NCBI GenBank assembly: GCA_036924285.1
Contig: JAYKYS010000017.1
Coordinates: 3,515,501 to 3,579,500 of the forward strand
Reading direction: 5' to 3'
Source of the DNA: Asterella californica
Taxonomy: Eukaryota > Streptophyta > Marchantiopsida > Marchantiales > Aytoniaceae
Length of the DNA stretch: 64,000 nucleotides
The notes under the pieces are model-generated. The model did not search any database. It was not told the DNA's origin and saw only the letters and a program-made list of their open reading frames with translations. Shown here piece after piece: positions 10,351 to 20,733 of the stretch. Position 1 is the stretch's first letter. Each line of letters starts with the position of its first letter. The position numbers and the translations under genes were made by a program.

Positions 10351-10881
10351 ACTATTTTGTCACAGGCGTCAGTTTTGAAGCTGCCGGAGTTCGACAAACC
10401 ATTCGAGGTGCACACGGATGCGAGCGACTATGCGATTGGCGGAGTGTTGGTGCAGGATGGAAAACCTGTAGCGTACGAAAGCAAGAAGCTATCTGGGACA
10501 GAGAGTCGATGACCGACTCAAGAGAAGGAACTGTTTGCGGTGGTTCATTGGTCTCATCCAATGAACCACCGCAAACAGTTCATTGGATGAGAACTGTTTG
10601 CGGTGTTCTCAAACAGGAAATGGCGGCATTACTTGGGACTTCACAAGACCCAAGTGTATACTGATAACATCTCGCTCAAGTACTTTGAGACACAAGATCG
10701 GGTGACGCCAAAGCAACTACGGTGGCATGATACCTTGGCGCTCATGAATGTGGAATTAATCCACAAAGCGGGAAAGGACAATGTGGTTCCTGACACCTTG
10801 AGTCGCAAGGAGGAATATCTTCCATCGTCAACACAGATTTTGCGAGCTATGTATCCTAAGGAGTCAGATTTGGAGAGGTGA
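10351..10881 (+). pseudogene. RNase H of chromovirus A, interrupted by a palindromic insert
   Basis: The first part holds the T-D-A-S-D-Y-A-I-G-G active-site start, then meets TGA at 10510-10512 (TGG in copy C). At 10528-10610 a templated-looking insertion with inverted copies of its neighbour disrupts the region around E-L-F-A-V-V-H. After it the frame resumes (10603-10881) with Y-T-D-N for the later catalytic Asp and K-D-N-V-V-P-D-T-L-S-R, the usual end of gypsy RNase H, then stops at TGA where copy C has CGA. Confidence 0.8.
10528..10610. repeat. Templated inverted insertion
   Basis: Perfect 24-bp arms at 10528-10551 and 10558-10581 flank a 6-nt loop. A second overlapping 12-bp inverted pair is at 10552-10563 and 10581-10592. 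A third, partial direct copy of the first arm is at 10591-10605. Copy C has none of this at the same site, so it arose inside copy A. Confidence 0.9.
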
Positions 10882-10896
10882 ATACGTGAAGGTTAC

Positions 10897-11852
10897 ATGG
10901 GTGATGACCAAGAGAAGGAGTACCTGGAACAACTCAAGCGAGGAGTGAAGTTGCAGAACATGCAGCTAAGACATGGTTTACTCATGTTCAAGCAAAGTCG
11001 GGTTTATGTGGGACAAGGAAAACTTCGGACTAAGTTACTCAAAGAATGTCATGATGCACCCTTATCAGGCCATAAAGGAGAAAAGTCCACTTTAGCAGTG
11101 ATAGCTAAAAAGTTTTATTGGCTCCACATGAAAGACGATGTTGCCCACTTTGTGAAAACATGTGTAACCTGTCAAGCGAACCGCGTTTCTTATAAGAAGA
11201 AACAAGGGTTACTTCATCCTCTGCCGATTCCAGCCAGACCTTGGGAAAGCATTAGCATGGACTTCATTACCTCTCTGCCTGACTCGAATGGATACAATGC
11301 GATTTTTGTGATAGTTGATCGGTTTAGCAAACTAGCGAAGTTTGCTCCGACCTTGGTACTGCAACAGCGTTCACGACTTCTCGGTTGTTCCTAGATACTT
11401 GGTGGCGTTGACATGGATTACCCCGGAGTATTATTTCAGACCGAGACTCTAAGTTCACAAGTGTCTTTTGGAAACACTTGTTCCAAAAATTGGGGACTAA
11501 GTTAAAATTTAGTACCGCCTTTCATCCGGAAACAGATGGACAAACAGAACGAGTTAACTCGGTTCTGAATCAATACTTGAGGAATTATGTCAGCGCGGTT
11601 CAAACTGATTGGGTGGAGTGGCTCAGTCTTGCGGAGTATTGCTACAATTCCACGAAGCATTCAGCAACCGGTGAATCGCCTTTCTTGCTGGCTTACGGAC
11701 GTGAGTCAGAAGGGCCTCTTGACTTGACTCTTGCAGGGAGTTCTACATCGGCACAACCAAGAACACGGCAAACATCAGCTGAAGAGTTGGTGGCGGTAAT
11801 GCAGCGGCGCGAGGAGCAAGTCAAGAAGAACCTCGAGAAGGCGCAGCAATGA
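10897..11852 (+). pseudogene. Integrase of chromovirus A
   Basis: 10897-11394 encodes the zinc-binding HHCC region (H-D-A-P-L-S-G-H-K, then C-V-T-C) and the first catalytic Asp in S-M-D-F-I-T. A one-base deletion near 11356, relative to B and C, shifts the frame. 11478-11852 resumes with H-P-E-T-D-G-Q-T-E-R-V-N carrying the catalytic Glu; the second Asp lies between, in the shifted stretch. The frame ends at TGA (11850-11852), a CGA codon in copy C. Role: strand transfer of cDNA into chromatin. Confidence 0.85.
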
Positions 11853-11885
11853 TACACGAAGCAGGTAAACAAGCATCGGCGGCAA

Positions 11886-12335
11886 GTGAAGTTCCAAGTG
11901 GGTGAAAAAGTATGGTTAAGTGCGAAAAACTTCACACTTCCGAAGGATATATCGGCGAAGTTTTCATCGAAGTTTGCGGGACCTTTTGTCATTGTCAAGG
12001 ATCCGCACGAAGACGTCTATACCTTAGACCTTCCTCGCGAGTGGCAGTTGCATCCGACTTTCCATGTTTCTTTACTAAAGAAACACTTCAAGGATGATTT
12101 GCGACCGGAGCGCAAACCGGTTCTTAGGCCTCAACCTGATGTCGTGCAAGGCGAAGCAGAATATGAGGTGGAGTCCATTTTGCGATCTCGGCATAAATCA
12201 AACCGGATGGAGTACTTGGTCAAATGGAGTGGTTACCATTTGAAGGAAGCAACTTGGGTGCCAGAGGAAGATCTCACACATGCGAGCGAAGCATTGGACC
12301 TCTTCAAGCAGAGACAAGGACAACAAGAGCGTTAG
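11886..12335 (+). CDS. Integrase C-terminal domain with chromodomain, chromovirus A
   Basis: 149 codons in frame with the preceding integrase after the 11850 stop. Residues 1-60 are the integrase C-terminal SH3-like part (V-G-E-K-V-W-L through P-T-F-H-V-S-L-L-K). The chromodomain spans about 93-140: Y-E-V-E-S-I, then Y-L-V-K-W-S-G-Y, then A-T-W-V-P-E-E-D-L. The aromatic residues expected for methyl-lysine binding are present. Chromoviral chromodomains are thought to direct integration toward particular histone marks. The ORF ends naturally with TAG. Confidence 0.88.
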   Translation: MKFQVGEKVWLSAKNFTLPKDISAKFSSKFAGPFVIVKDPHEDVYTLDLPREWQLHPTFHVSLLKKHFKDDLRPERKPVLRPQPDVVQGEAEYEVESILRSRHKSNRMEYLVKWSGYHLKEATWVPEEDLTHASEALDLFKQRQGQQER

Positions 12336-13064
12336 CAAGATGAGGACATCTCCTTCCAGCGAGGGGTGAAGAAACGACGAACCATACAAGTAGCAACTTG
12401 AGGCGATTTGGGCCGATGGACTTGGTAGCTTTGACTTGTGTTTGGAAATAAAGATTTTGTTTCTTGAAAATTTGTCTAAGTGTATTGGTAGTGCATGACT
12501 ATGACTAGTTCTGATCAGATGCCTAAGATGTTGTCAAGAGGAGGAACGAAGCACACTCAAAGGAAGCAAGCTGGTTTGGACAAGCATCTAAATCAAGACT
12601 AAGTCTTGATGTCAAGACTTAGGTTTGCCGTAGCGTTGGCAAAGCAAGTATGAAATTTCATACTTGTCTTGGGGCTTGGGGTGATCTTGCTTTGTGGTTT
12701 TCTACAAAGTAAACTTAGTCTCGCGTCTAAGTCAAATCAGGTTGCGACCGGAAAGTGAGTTTCGGGGTACCTCGTAAATAGGTGTGAATACTTATAGTTT
12801 GCAAGTTAGAGTCTTAAGTAGAATGTTTAGAAGTTGCCAACTTGTTTTGTTTAGGGTAAGCCGAAAAGGTAAGGCTTTTCCCAAGACTAGTTGGAATTTT
12901 CTAAGTGTTCTAGCGACAACTTAAGACACAAGCCAAGAAGGGAATTGCGGATTAGCTACCAGAACGCAATTTAGACGCCAAGGGGTTGGCTACCCATTTT
13001 GAACTTGGTGTTAACTTAAAGGATCATTGTTGATGAGGGCATCAACCTCCAAAGTGGGGGTGAG
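12336..13064 (+). other. 3' untranslated region and polypurine tract, chromovirus A
   Basis: No ORF. The stretch is conserved in copy C (about 32620-33349) and forms the tail of C' (25976-26571). It ends in the purine-rich tract AAAGTGGGGGTGAG at 13051-13064 directly before the 3' LTR, the plus-strand primer. Confidence 0.8.
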
Positions 13065-14144
13065 TGTCGCGCCCCTCATTCTCAAGATCGGGCGCAGACG
13101 CGAACAACAGAACCCTAGCGGACTTGCGCTAGGTTGTGAACGCTGCGAGTGAGACTTAACGGCTTGGCCGGCAAGTCGGGATCAGATGAACCAAGGTTAG
13201 AACCTTGGGTTAGGACATAAGGGCCTACCCCAAGAGGACCCCAGACGAACGCTGACCTAAGGAGACGAGTCTGGGAACAGGCTGAAACATGAGTCTCAGA
13301 CATAGGTCTGAGACGTGGGTCCGAGACGCAGACGAACCACAGGGTTCGACCCTGGGTCTGGACCACAAGTTTCAGAAAACCTGCTAAGTGTTGGAGCTCC
13401 AGGGACGTTTTAGGTCGTGGACGGAGCTCTACGTAAGATGTCGAGGCGAGTGAGGTATCATTGGAAAGGTCTCGTCGAGAGCTTTCCAGTGATATATAAC
13501 ACTCGTCGATGTGACCTTTGAGCTGGAAGTTATGACCGAACCACAATCGGGTTGTGGTATAATTTTCAGGGACCAAAGAGGAGGGCGGGGCCGCCGATCC
13601 CAGAAGTATATATGAGGGGGGCTCGATGCCTGGGTGGGCCAGGACGAGTCATCCGACCTCAGGGTTCGGCGGGCGGACTCTGGAGGCATGAGGTGATGGC
13701 TGGGCCGGTTCCAAGGCACGTTCCGATCCAGACTTGGACGTCTGAACTTAGGAACGATGTAAGGGCTGGGGCAAGACTAGGGAACGAGTCGGCGGGTTAG
13801 ACCATCGTTCGGGAGCCTAGACCTAGACGGACATCACGGGCGGTTGGGCCGCTAGGTGTGCTGGAGGCACCGTTTAGGACCCTGGACTTTATGGGAAGTC
13901 CGCCCCAAGTCATATTGTGACTTGCTCATGTTTGGGACCGACTTAGGCGGATCTGAGTCGGGACTCAGGATTGCTGAGCTTGATGATTAGGGAGACGGTC
14001 CGGCTCCGGTCCGGATTAAACAGAACTAAGGTAAGTGGTTCATGGACGCTAACTTGTGATTGTGTTTGCAGGTTAGCAGTGTAAAGTTTGCGACCTATTA
14101 AGCTAGAGCTTCCGCTGGCGCAACAAGGCGGTAGGTGCGCGAAA
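13065..14144 (+). repeat. 3' LTR of chromovirus A
   Basis: 1080 bp, beginning TGTCGCG and ending GCGCGAAA. Same internal landmarks as the 5' LTR (minisatellite about 13294-13335, TATA-like box 13607, hairpin about 13456-13500). It is followed by CAGGT, near-match of the 5' flank CAAGT. Antisense open frames here are by-products of its composition. Confidence 0.92.
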
Positions 14145-14760
14145 CAGGTCTATCCAACAAGACAGAGTTGATAATCCTGACAAATAACATAACAGATACA
14201 AAACAGATTAGGGACCTCAAGAAACAAGTGAACAACAGAGAAACAGAGCCACGGACGGAAATGTCACACAAGGAAGTACTGCTGAAGTACTACTAGGTAG
14301 CCTCTAACACCATAAACCGCTAAGTATCTTCACACTAAGTTACTTTCACTACTACTGCTCTCGGAAAACTCTGGCGAAGAAGACTCTTCTTCCGCCTAAG
14401 TACCAGAATGAACTTCCTCCAAAACCGTTCTCACCAAAGAACTACTTCCTCCGAAGTCAACTCCGCCCAAAAACGTCTTCGTAGCAGACTAACTTCGCAG
14501 ATGTTGGTCTATTCTCAGTCCTCGCCGTAAACGTCTTACTCTGATTTCAATGTCGATAGCAAATCCTTCGGCATCCAGACTAATTCCTACCACAGCAAAC
14601 TACGATACTTCGTAGGTAAATCCCCAAAGTAGACAAACACTCAATGGCTCCGCAAACTCAGGAAATAGAAAATCTAAAAATGATAAAACACATAGAGGTA
14701 CTGAGCATGAACAATACAACGCTTATATACAGATTTTCCCGAAGATGACGAATCTTCTTC
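14145..14760. other. Insertion D, stretch without ORF
   Basis: Part of D between chromovirus A and the D gag-like ORF. It is rich in CTTCGG/CCGAAG and GAAGAC-like words, resembling in style the F-family LTRs, but I see no gene, tRNA site or terminal repeat. Confidence 0.5.
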
Positions 14761-16584
14761 CTAAGAAGTCGGGAGCACTTCTGGTCTGCCGGATGAAGGT
14801 CTTGTGTCCGAAACGACACCAGAAACAACACCGCTTTCTATCGCTAACTCTCTATCTATCTCACACACTGAGAACTCAACGGTCGCTCTAACCTCCCTAA
14901 GCTCTCTAACTACCCGTTGGCCTAGCCTAGCTACTCGGTTCTTGGCTGAAGAACCCTCTACATCTGCAGCTACAAACTCCTCCTTAATCTGGCGAAGAAA
15001 TCCCAGCTCCTCAGTATCCAATTCGACGATGAAGTAGTTCTTCAGCGTCGGCTCGATCCTACTCCGAAGTTGAGCGCTCAATTCTTTGGTCGAAGCTAAT
15101 CGACGCTTCGAGTCCTCGATCTCCTTAGTCATTTCCGCAACCACGTCTTGAGCTCGATTCCTCTGAGTGCGCATCTCGTCCAATTGCTTCTTCATCAGAG
15201 AAAGCGCTTTCTCATGAACTTTCTCCTGATCCAACTTCTGTCGAAGAAGAACCTCTTTCTCCGATGTCTCGTTCTTCAACTCCTCGACCTTCACTTTGGT
15301 CTCCTTCTGTGTCATGAGCAATGCTGTGCGTAAGTTTTCTTTCTCCTCCTTTCAGTTACCTCGGCCGAAGTGCATCATCTGCACTAACTCCGCTAGATTC
15401 AGCTTCCGACCGACAACCTCCTCGTATGTTCCTCGGTTCCCTTCTAAGCTGAGCAGCAGTGGCACGACTACCTCCTGGATGTACTTCGCCGAGGAAGTGA
15501 GTTGCTCTATTTTCTCCTATCGGCGATAGAGAAAGAGTAGTCTTCGGTGTAGTGTCAGCGTCCTTCTCCGTCTGAGGAGTGTCCCCTTCTTCGGCTTCCT
15601 CAGTCGCCTCTTCGTCAGCTGCTTCCCCATCGACACAGATTGTCTTGGTCATCTTCATCTTCTTCCTCGACTTCTGTGCGGACCTCGGTGTCTCTTCCAA
15701 AGGCTTCTTCTTTCCACTTCTTCGGACCGGAGGAGATACCTCGACAACATCTTCATCTTTGTTCGGATTCACCTCTTCGGTTGCCTTCTCTGGAAATGCT
15801 GCTGAAGTCGACGCTTCCTGCCTTTGCACTGTCTCCACCGCTACTTTGGTCGCTGCTTCTTCGACGATGACTTCGTCGAAGAACTTCTCGAGTTGTGCAT
15901 CTCTGGCTGGAGTCTGTACCACCTGAAATTCATCTTCTTCGGTTGCTGCGGTGAAGTCCAATTTCTTCTGCGCTTCGGTCGATAACAGTCTCATCCTCAT
16001 GTAGAGCGCCGAGACAAATGGTCCTATGTACACCATGTCCTCCTCCTTCCAAAGCTTCTGCACATGACGATGAAAGATTCTCGTCCAATGCGCTCTTTTC
16101 CGGACGAAGAGCTGCTCGATGAAATTGATCTGCCAATTTGACATGTTAGTTGTTCTTCGTGGTCGGAAGATCCCATGATCGCATCAGCAACCTCCCTCTT
16201 CTTCGGATGGACGTAATCGCTCGTCCTGTAACCGTTCCTCCCCTGCGGTAATTCCTTGAAGAGCTTGGGGAAGTTCTTCACTGCTTCGGGCGAAGCTGCA
16301 GCAGAAACGCTGTCAAAGAGAAGATCACGCTCCCGACCTGCATCGTCAGTCCTCAAGACGCCAGACCATAGATCTTCGGTCAAGTTACAAGGCCGCCCAT
16401 AGTTATCATCCGCCGGATGCTGTTTACAAACCTTCAACTCGTGCACCAACTTCGAGGAGACCATCCCCCACCAAGGAAGTAGGAGGAATGTCAATCCCAT
16501 CTCCTCGAGCTCCTTCTCATAACGGTGAAGAGCCGTTCGATTGACTTCTAGCGCTCGGAGTCTCTGTGATTCGTCTAGAATCAC
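14761..16584 (-). pseudogene. Gag-like coiled-coil protein of insertion D (frameshifted)
   Basis: Three overlapping or adjacent minus-strand frames look like one broken ORF of roughly 600 codons: 16584-16150, 16144-15356 and 15321-14761. The first junction, near 16144, is explained by a one-base shift just before S-N-W-Q-I-N-F-I-E-Q-L. The N-terminal third is globular and Trp-containing (L-P-W-W-G-M; W-T-R-I-F-H-R-H-V). The middle is acidic and Ser/Lys-rich with a basic R-S-G-K-K-K patch. The C-terminal 180 residues are a strong heptad-type coiled coil (K-V-K-V-E-E-L ... L-D-E-M-R-T-Q-R-N-R). I do not recognise the family. The layout resembles the F1 gag-like ORF at 22753, suggesting a structural protein of a non-autonomous element. 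Confidence 0.5.
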
Positions 16585-17125
16585 TGCAACAGGCTTCGCC
16601 GAAGACAGATTCTTCGTCGCAATTCACTTCCTTGCCCGTAACCGAGTTCTTCCTCTCAAATTGGCTTCCTCGTCAGTAACTGACTTCGGCGAAGTAGATG
16701 TACTTCGGCGATCGGAAAATGCGGCGCGCTGCGCTCCTGCTATTGCTCTGGAAATAGTAAAACAATAAAGTAAATGACTTTGTTACCTGGCTTATATCTC
16801 GCGATAGGCTTTCCCGCACGTGTCGAAGTTAGGGTTTTCCTCTTCACGATTGACATTCTTCGGTCTGCTGTAACTTCGTCATTCGGTCTCCGATTGCCTC
16901 GCACAACATATCGTTAGAAAGCTCTTCGCCTGAGGAATTCATCTATGAGGAAGTCATCTCTCAATTGTCTCCATAGATTCGATAAATTCCTCCAAAACTG
17001 AGATTCTTCACTAAACTTCTAATTAACACTATTCTACTCATATCTTTTATCTTCTATCATCTATTCTTCGTATTAACTTTACAACTAATCAATCAATTAA
17101 CAAAACGAAAAACCAAGGCTTCACA
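16585..17125. other. Insertion D, leader/terminal region
   Basis: Upstream of the minus-strand ORF. The first part has several CTTCGGCGAAG-type words, and the last 150 bp are AT-rich and end GCTTCACA. No gene seen. On the minus strand this would be the 5' end of the element (TGTGAAGCC). Confidence 0.45.
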
Positions 17126-17130
17126 AGAGT

Positions 17131-18424
17131 TAAAGGGCAGAAGCTGGGAGTGAGCCTGATCCGGAAGGTGCGGAAAATTGACGACTTTGCGATAAATTTG
17201 ATCAAAGATAAACAGATGGACTTCAACGACGGAGTCATGTGTTTGGTGCGGGTTGCAGATTTGATAGCGGGTGGCGGACAAGAGGAGACATCAGGAGACG
17301 CGACTAAACTTCCAAAGGTGCTTCGCGAAGTGATTAAAGAGTTTGAGGATGTCTTGACGGATGAATTACTCGCTGAGTTATCTCTAAGGCGGATGGTGGA
17401 TCACAAGATCGAGGTCTTGCCAGAATCAGAACAACCTTCCAAAACCCCTTACCGACTCAATCAAGTGGAACTCCTTGAGTTGAAAAGGTAGCTCGGAGAG
17501 CTATTAGCGCGGGGATATATTCGAACCTGCATGTCACCTTATGGAGCCCCAGTTCTTTTTGCAAAGAAGAAGGATGGGAAGTTACGACTTTGCGTAGATT
17601 ATCGTGCACTCAATAAGATGACGGTGAAGAATAATTATCCTTTGCCAAGGATAGACGACCTCTTTGATAGACTAACGGGCACAAAGTACTTCAGCAGGAT
17701 CGACTTGAAGTCAGGATATTACCAGATCCGGATAGCTGATCCAGATGTTGAGAAGACCGCTTGTCAAACCAGATACGGATCGTTTGAATCATGATGTGTG
17801 ATGTCATTTGGACTCTGCAACGCCCCTTCGACGTTCACTACATTGATGAACATAATTTTTTACGAGGAGATGGATGAGTTTGTCATCGACGACATCTTGA
17901 TCTACTCCAAAACCTTGGAGTCGCACGCGGAGCAACTAAGAGTGGTGTTGACGAAGCTGCGGGAGCATAAACTGTTTGTCAACGTTGACAAGAGTGAGTT
18001 TGGTTTGGAACGCATTAACTTCTTGGGACATGTCATTAGTGCAGAAGGAGTTGCCCCGGATATGCAAAAGGTGGACGCGATTGTGACTTGGGAGCCTCCG
18101 ACTACAATGAAGGGGATGCGACGATTCTTAGGCTTGGCGCAGTTCTACCGCAAGTATGTCAAGGAGTTTTCAAAGATCGCAAAGCCGCTGACGGACTGGA
18201 CGGGCAAAGATGCACAGGTAAGTTGGACCAAGGAGGTGGATGATGCGTTTCAGACGATCAAAGCTATCTTGTCAAAGGTGTCAATTTTGAAGCTGTCAGA
18301 GTTCGACAAATCATTCAAGGTGCACACGGACGCGAGCGACTATGCGATTGACGAAGTGTTGGTGCAGGATGGAAAACTTGTAGCGTACAAAAGCAAGAAG
18401 TTATCTAGGATGGAGAGTCGATGA
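17131..18424 (+). pseudogene. RT and start of RNase H, chromovirus B
   Basis: Matches A and C closely. Stops or breaks are at 17489 (TAG) and at the frame change near 17794. The polymerase box has lost 9 nt near 17884, so the usual Y-I-D-D becomes V-I-D-D, removing the conserved Tyr. The RNase H start (T-D-A-S-D-Y-A-I) is present, then TGA at 18422-18424 replaces TGG. Clearly non-functional. Confidence 0.85.
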
Positions 18425-19060
18425 CGCACTCACGAGAAGGAACTATTTGCGGTGATTCATTGCTTGAAGAAATGATGGTATTACTTGGGACTTCACAAAA
18501 CCCAAGTGTATACTGATAATATTTCGCTCAAGTACTTTGAGACACAAGATCGGGTGACGCCAAAGTAACTATGGTGGCACGATACTTTGGCGCTCATGAA
18601 TGTGAAATTAATCCACAAAGCGAGAAAGGACAATGTGGTTCCTGACGCCTTGAGTCGCAAGGAGGAATATCTTCCATCGTCAACATAGATTTTACGAGCT
18701 ATATATCCTAAGGAGTCAAACTTATAGAGGCGAATACGTGAAGGTTACATGGGTGACGACCAAGCGAAGGAGTACCTGGAACGGCTCAAGCAAGGAGTGA
18801 AGTTGCAGAACATGCAACTGAGACATGGCTTACTCATGTTCAAATAAAGTCGGGTTTATGTGGGACAAGGAAAACTTAAGACTAAGTTACTCAAAGAATG
18901 TCATGATGCGCCCTTATCTGACCATAAAGGAGAGAAGTACACTTTAGCAGTGGTAGCTAAAAAGTTTTATTGGCCCTACATGAAAGACGATGTCGCCCAC
19001 TTTGTGAAAACATGCACAACTTGTCAAGCGAGAATCGTGTTTCTTATGAGAAGAACAGGG
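18425..19060 (+). pseudogene. RNase H end and integrase start, chromovirus B
   Basis: Alignment to copy C by eye shows in-frame stops at 18473 (TGG to TGA), 18566 (CAA to TAA), 18686 (CAG to TAG), 18725 (GAG to TAG) and 18845 (CAA to TAA). A 2-bp gain near 19030 and a 1-bp loss near 19050 shift the frame within the integrase zinc region. All but one of these stops are C-to-T or G-to-A. Confidence 0.82.
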
Positions 19061-19061
19061 G

Positions 19062-19982
19062 TTGCTTCATCCTTTGCCGATTCCAGCCAGACCTTGGGAA
19101 AGCATTAGCATGGACTTCATCACCTCTCTGCCTGACTCAAACGGATACAATGCAATCTTTGTGATAGTTGACCGGTTTAGCAAACTAGTGAAGTTTGCAC
19201 CGACCTTTAATACTGCAACAGCATTTACGACTTCTCGGTTGTTCTTAGATACTTGGTGGTGTTTACATGGATTGTCTCGGAGTATTATATCAGATCGAGA
19301 CTCTAAGTTCACAAATGTCTTTTGGAAACACTTGTTTCAAAAGTTGAGAACTAAGTTAAAATTCAGTACCTCTTTTCATCTCGAAACGGATGGACAAACG
19401 GAACGAGTTAACTCGATTCTGAACCAATACTTGAGGAATTATGTGACCGTGGATCAAAGTGATTGGACGGAGTGGCTCAGTCTTGCAGAGTATTGCTACA
19501 ATTCCACGAAGCATTCGAGAACCGACGAATTGCTTTTCTTGTTGGCTTACGGACGTGAGCTAGAAGGGCCTCTTGACTTGACTCTTGCAGGGAGTTCTAC
19601 ATCGGCACGATCAAGAACACGACAAACATCAGCTGAAGAGTTGGTGGCGGCAATGCAACGGTGCGAGGAGCAAGTAAAGAAGAACCTCGAGAAGGCGCAG
19701 CAACGGTACACGAAGCAAGTAAACAAGCATCGGCGGCAAGTGAAGTTTCAAGTGGGCGAAGAAGTATGGTTAAGTGCAAAGAACTTCATCCTTCCGGAAG
19801 GGATATCGGTGAAGTTTTCATCAAAGTTTGCGGGACCTTTTGTCATAATCAAGAATCTACATGAAGATGTCTATACTTTAGACCTTCCTTCCGAGTGGCA
19901 GTTGCATCCGACTTTCCGTGTTTCTTTATTAAAGAAATACTTCAATACCGGAGCGCAAATAGATTCTCAGGCCTCAACCTGA
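19062..19982 (+). pseudogene. Integrase core, chromovirus B
   Basis: 306 codons holding M-D-F-I-T (first Asp), S-D-R-D-S-K-F (second Asp) and L-E-T-D-G-Q-T-E-R-V-N (Glu), then the C-terminal SH3-like region to S-L-L-K-K-Y. A short deletion near 19945 relative to C disrupts the link to the chromodomain. Confidence 0.85.
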
Positions 19983-20178
19983 TGTCATGCAAGGCGAAGT
20001 AGAATACGAGGTAGAGACTATTTTGTGATCACGGTGCAAATCTAACCGAATGGAGTACTTGGTCAAATGGCGTGGCTACCATTTGAAGGAAGCAACTTGG
20101 GTGTCGGAGGAAGAGCTAACACATGCAAGCGAAGTAATGGATCTCTTCAAACGGAGACAAGCACAACAAGGACGTTAG
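19983..20178 (+). pseudogene. Chromodomain remnant, chromovirus B
   Basis: Encodes the same domain as 12150-12310 and 32440-32600 (Y-L-V-K-W-R-G-Y, A-T-W-V-S-E-E-E-L), but an in-frame TGA near 20026 (CGA in C) and the preceding deletion break it. Confidence 0.75.
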
Positions 20179-20370
20179 CAAGATGAGGACATCTCCTTCC
20201 AAGTGAGGAGTGAAGGAACGACGAATCATACAAGTAGCAACTTGAGGCGACTTGGGCCGATAGACTTTGTAGCTTTATTTTGTATTTTGAGGGAATAAAG
20301 ATTTTGTTTCTTGAAATTGTCTAAGTGTATTGGTAGTGCATAGCTATGACTAGTTCTGGTCAGATGCCTA

Positions 20371-20664
20371 AAAGCAGCGTCTTCTGAACTTTGTGGAGTT
20401 CGAAGAAGACAAGAATGCAGCTTTGGAGAAGACGTACGAAGTACAAGCACAACGTAAGGTGAACTATGATGGCAAACTGAAAAAAGTGACTGTCGCGGAT
20501 GGAGACTTGGTTCTTCTGTACGTCAACAGACATCTCAAGTTCCTTGGGAAGCTTCATCTTCGCTGGATGGGTCCTTATCGAGTCTTGGAGGTCTTCAACA
20601 ATGGCTCCTTGCAGCTGGAAGAGTTAGATGGTACGTTGATGACCACCCGCGTTAATGTGTGACG
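20371..20664 (+). pseudogene. Integrase C-terminal fragment of F1
   Basis: 89 codons are open from 20393; homology starts at about 20371. It matches, by eye, the minus-strand integrase end of element F (about 39600-39930). Motifs: D-G-D-L-V-L-L-Y (the D-x-V-L core of the integrase C-terminal domain) and L-R-W-M-G-P-Y-R-V-L-E. It starts abruptly at the junction with chromovirus B and ends with TGA, followed by an R-L-K-K-Y sequence seen also in F. Confidence 0.75.
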
Positions 20665-20717
20665 TCTCAAGAAATATTGAGCGTGAACCAGCTCTGATGT
20701 TTGCGACGATGCAAACA

Positions 20718-20733
20718 TGTGAGGGTGGACGTA
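20718..20733 (+). other. Polypurine-type tract before LTR F1
   Basis: TGTGAGGGTGGACGTA precedes the LTR start TGTGGTGCCC. The equivalent in F is at 39552-39568 (GGGACGGGGTGGGCATA on the minus strand). This marks the LTR start as the 3' end of an element. Confidence 0.55.

Larger units (their letters stand above)
7534..14144 (+). mobile_element. Chromovirus A, gag-less, complete with two LTRs
   Basis: LTRs at 7534-8657 and 13065-14144 enclose a primer site, a protease/RT/RNase H/integrase/chromodomain coding region and a polypurine tract. The flanks are CAAGT (7529-7533) and CAGGT (14145-14149), a 5-bp target duplication with one mismatch. Compared with copy C, the internal region lacks about 1.1 kb, essentially all of gag including the zinc knuckle. 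The copy also carries five in-frame stops, an integrase frameshift and a small palindromic insertion. It could have moved only with gag supplied in trans. Confidence 0.9.
7360..17125. mobile_element. Insertion D with AGAGT target duplication, itself hosting chromovirus A
   Basis: AGAGT occurs at 7355-7359 and again at 17126-17130, on either side of a 9766-bp block; joining the flanks rebuilds the chromovirus pol frame. The block begins TGTAACACAC and ends GCTTCACA, so it has TG...CA ends and a 5-bp duplication, as LTR retroelements do. Removing chromovirus A (7534-14144) leaves about 3.15 kb with a broken gag-like ORF on the minus strand and no recognisable pol. I could not find a direct terminal repeat inside it. 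It could be a non-autonomous LTR derivative or a very long solo LTR-like unit. Confidence 0.75.
17126..20370 (+). mobile_element. Chromovirus B, right part after nested insertion
   Basis: Resumes at AGAGT exactly where 7359 left off and carries RT, RNase H, integrase, chromodomain and the start of the 3' untranslated region. It ends at about 20370, where sequence switches to the integrase tail of F1, so its 3' LTR is missing. It has more stop codons than A or C, in line with being the oldest layer of the nest. Confidence 0.88.

Noticed and set aside
10528..10610. Regulatory hairpin or terminator in RNase H
   Set aside because: Absent from copies B and C at the same place; the inserted pieces are copies of the adjacent sequence.
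13115..13719. Overlapping antisense open frames in the chromovirus LTRs (also near 7651-8167, 26949-27353, 34290-34652, 57049-57542)
   Set aside because: They recur only because the LTR recurs, differ in frame between copies and show no protein features.
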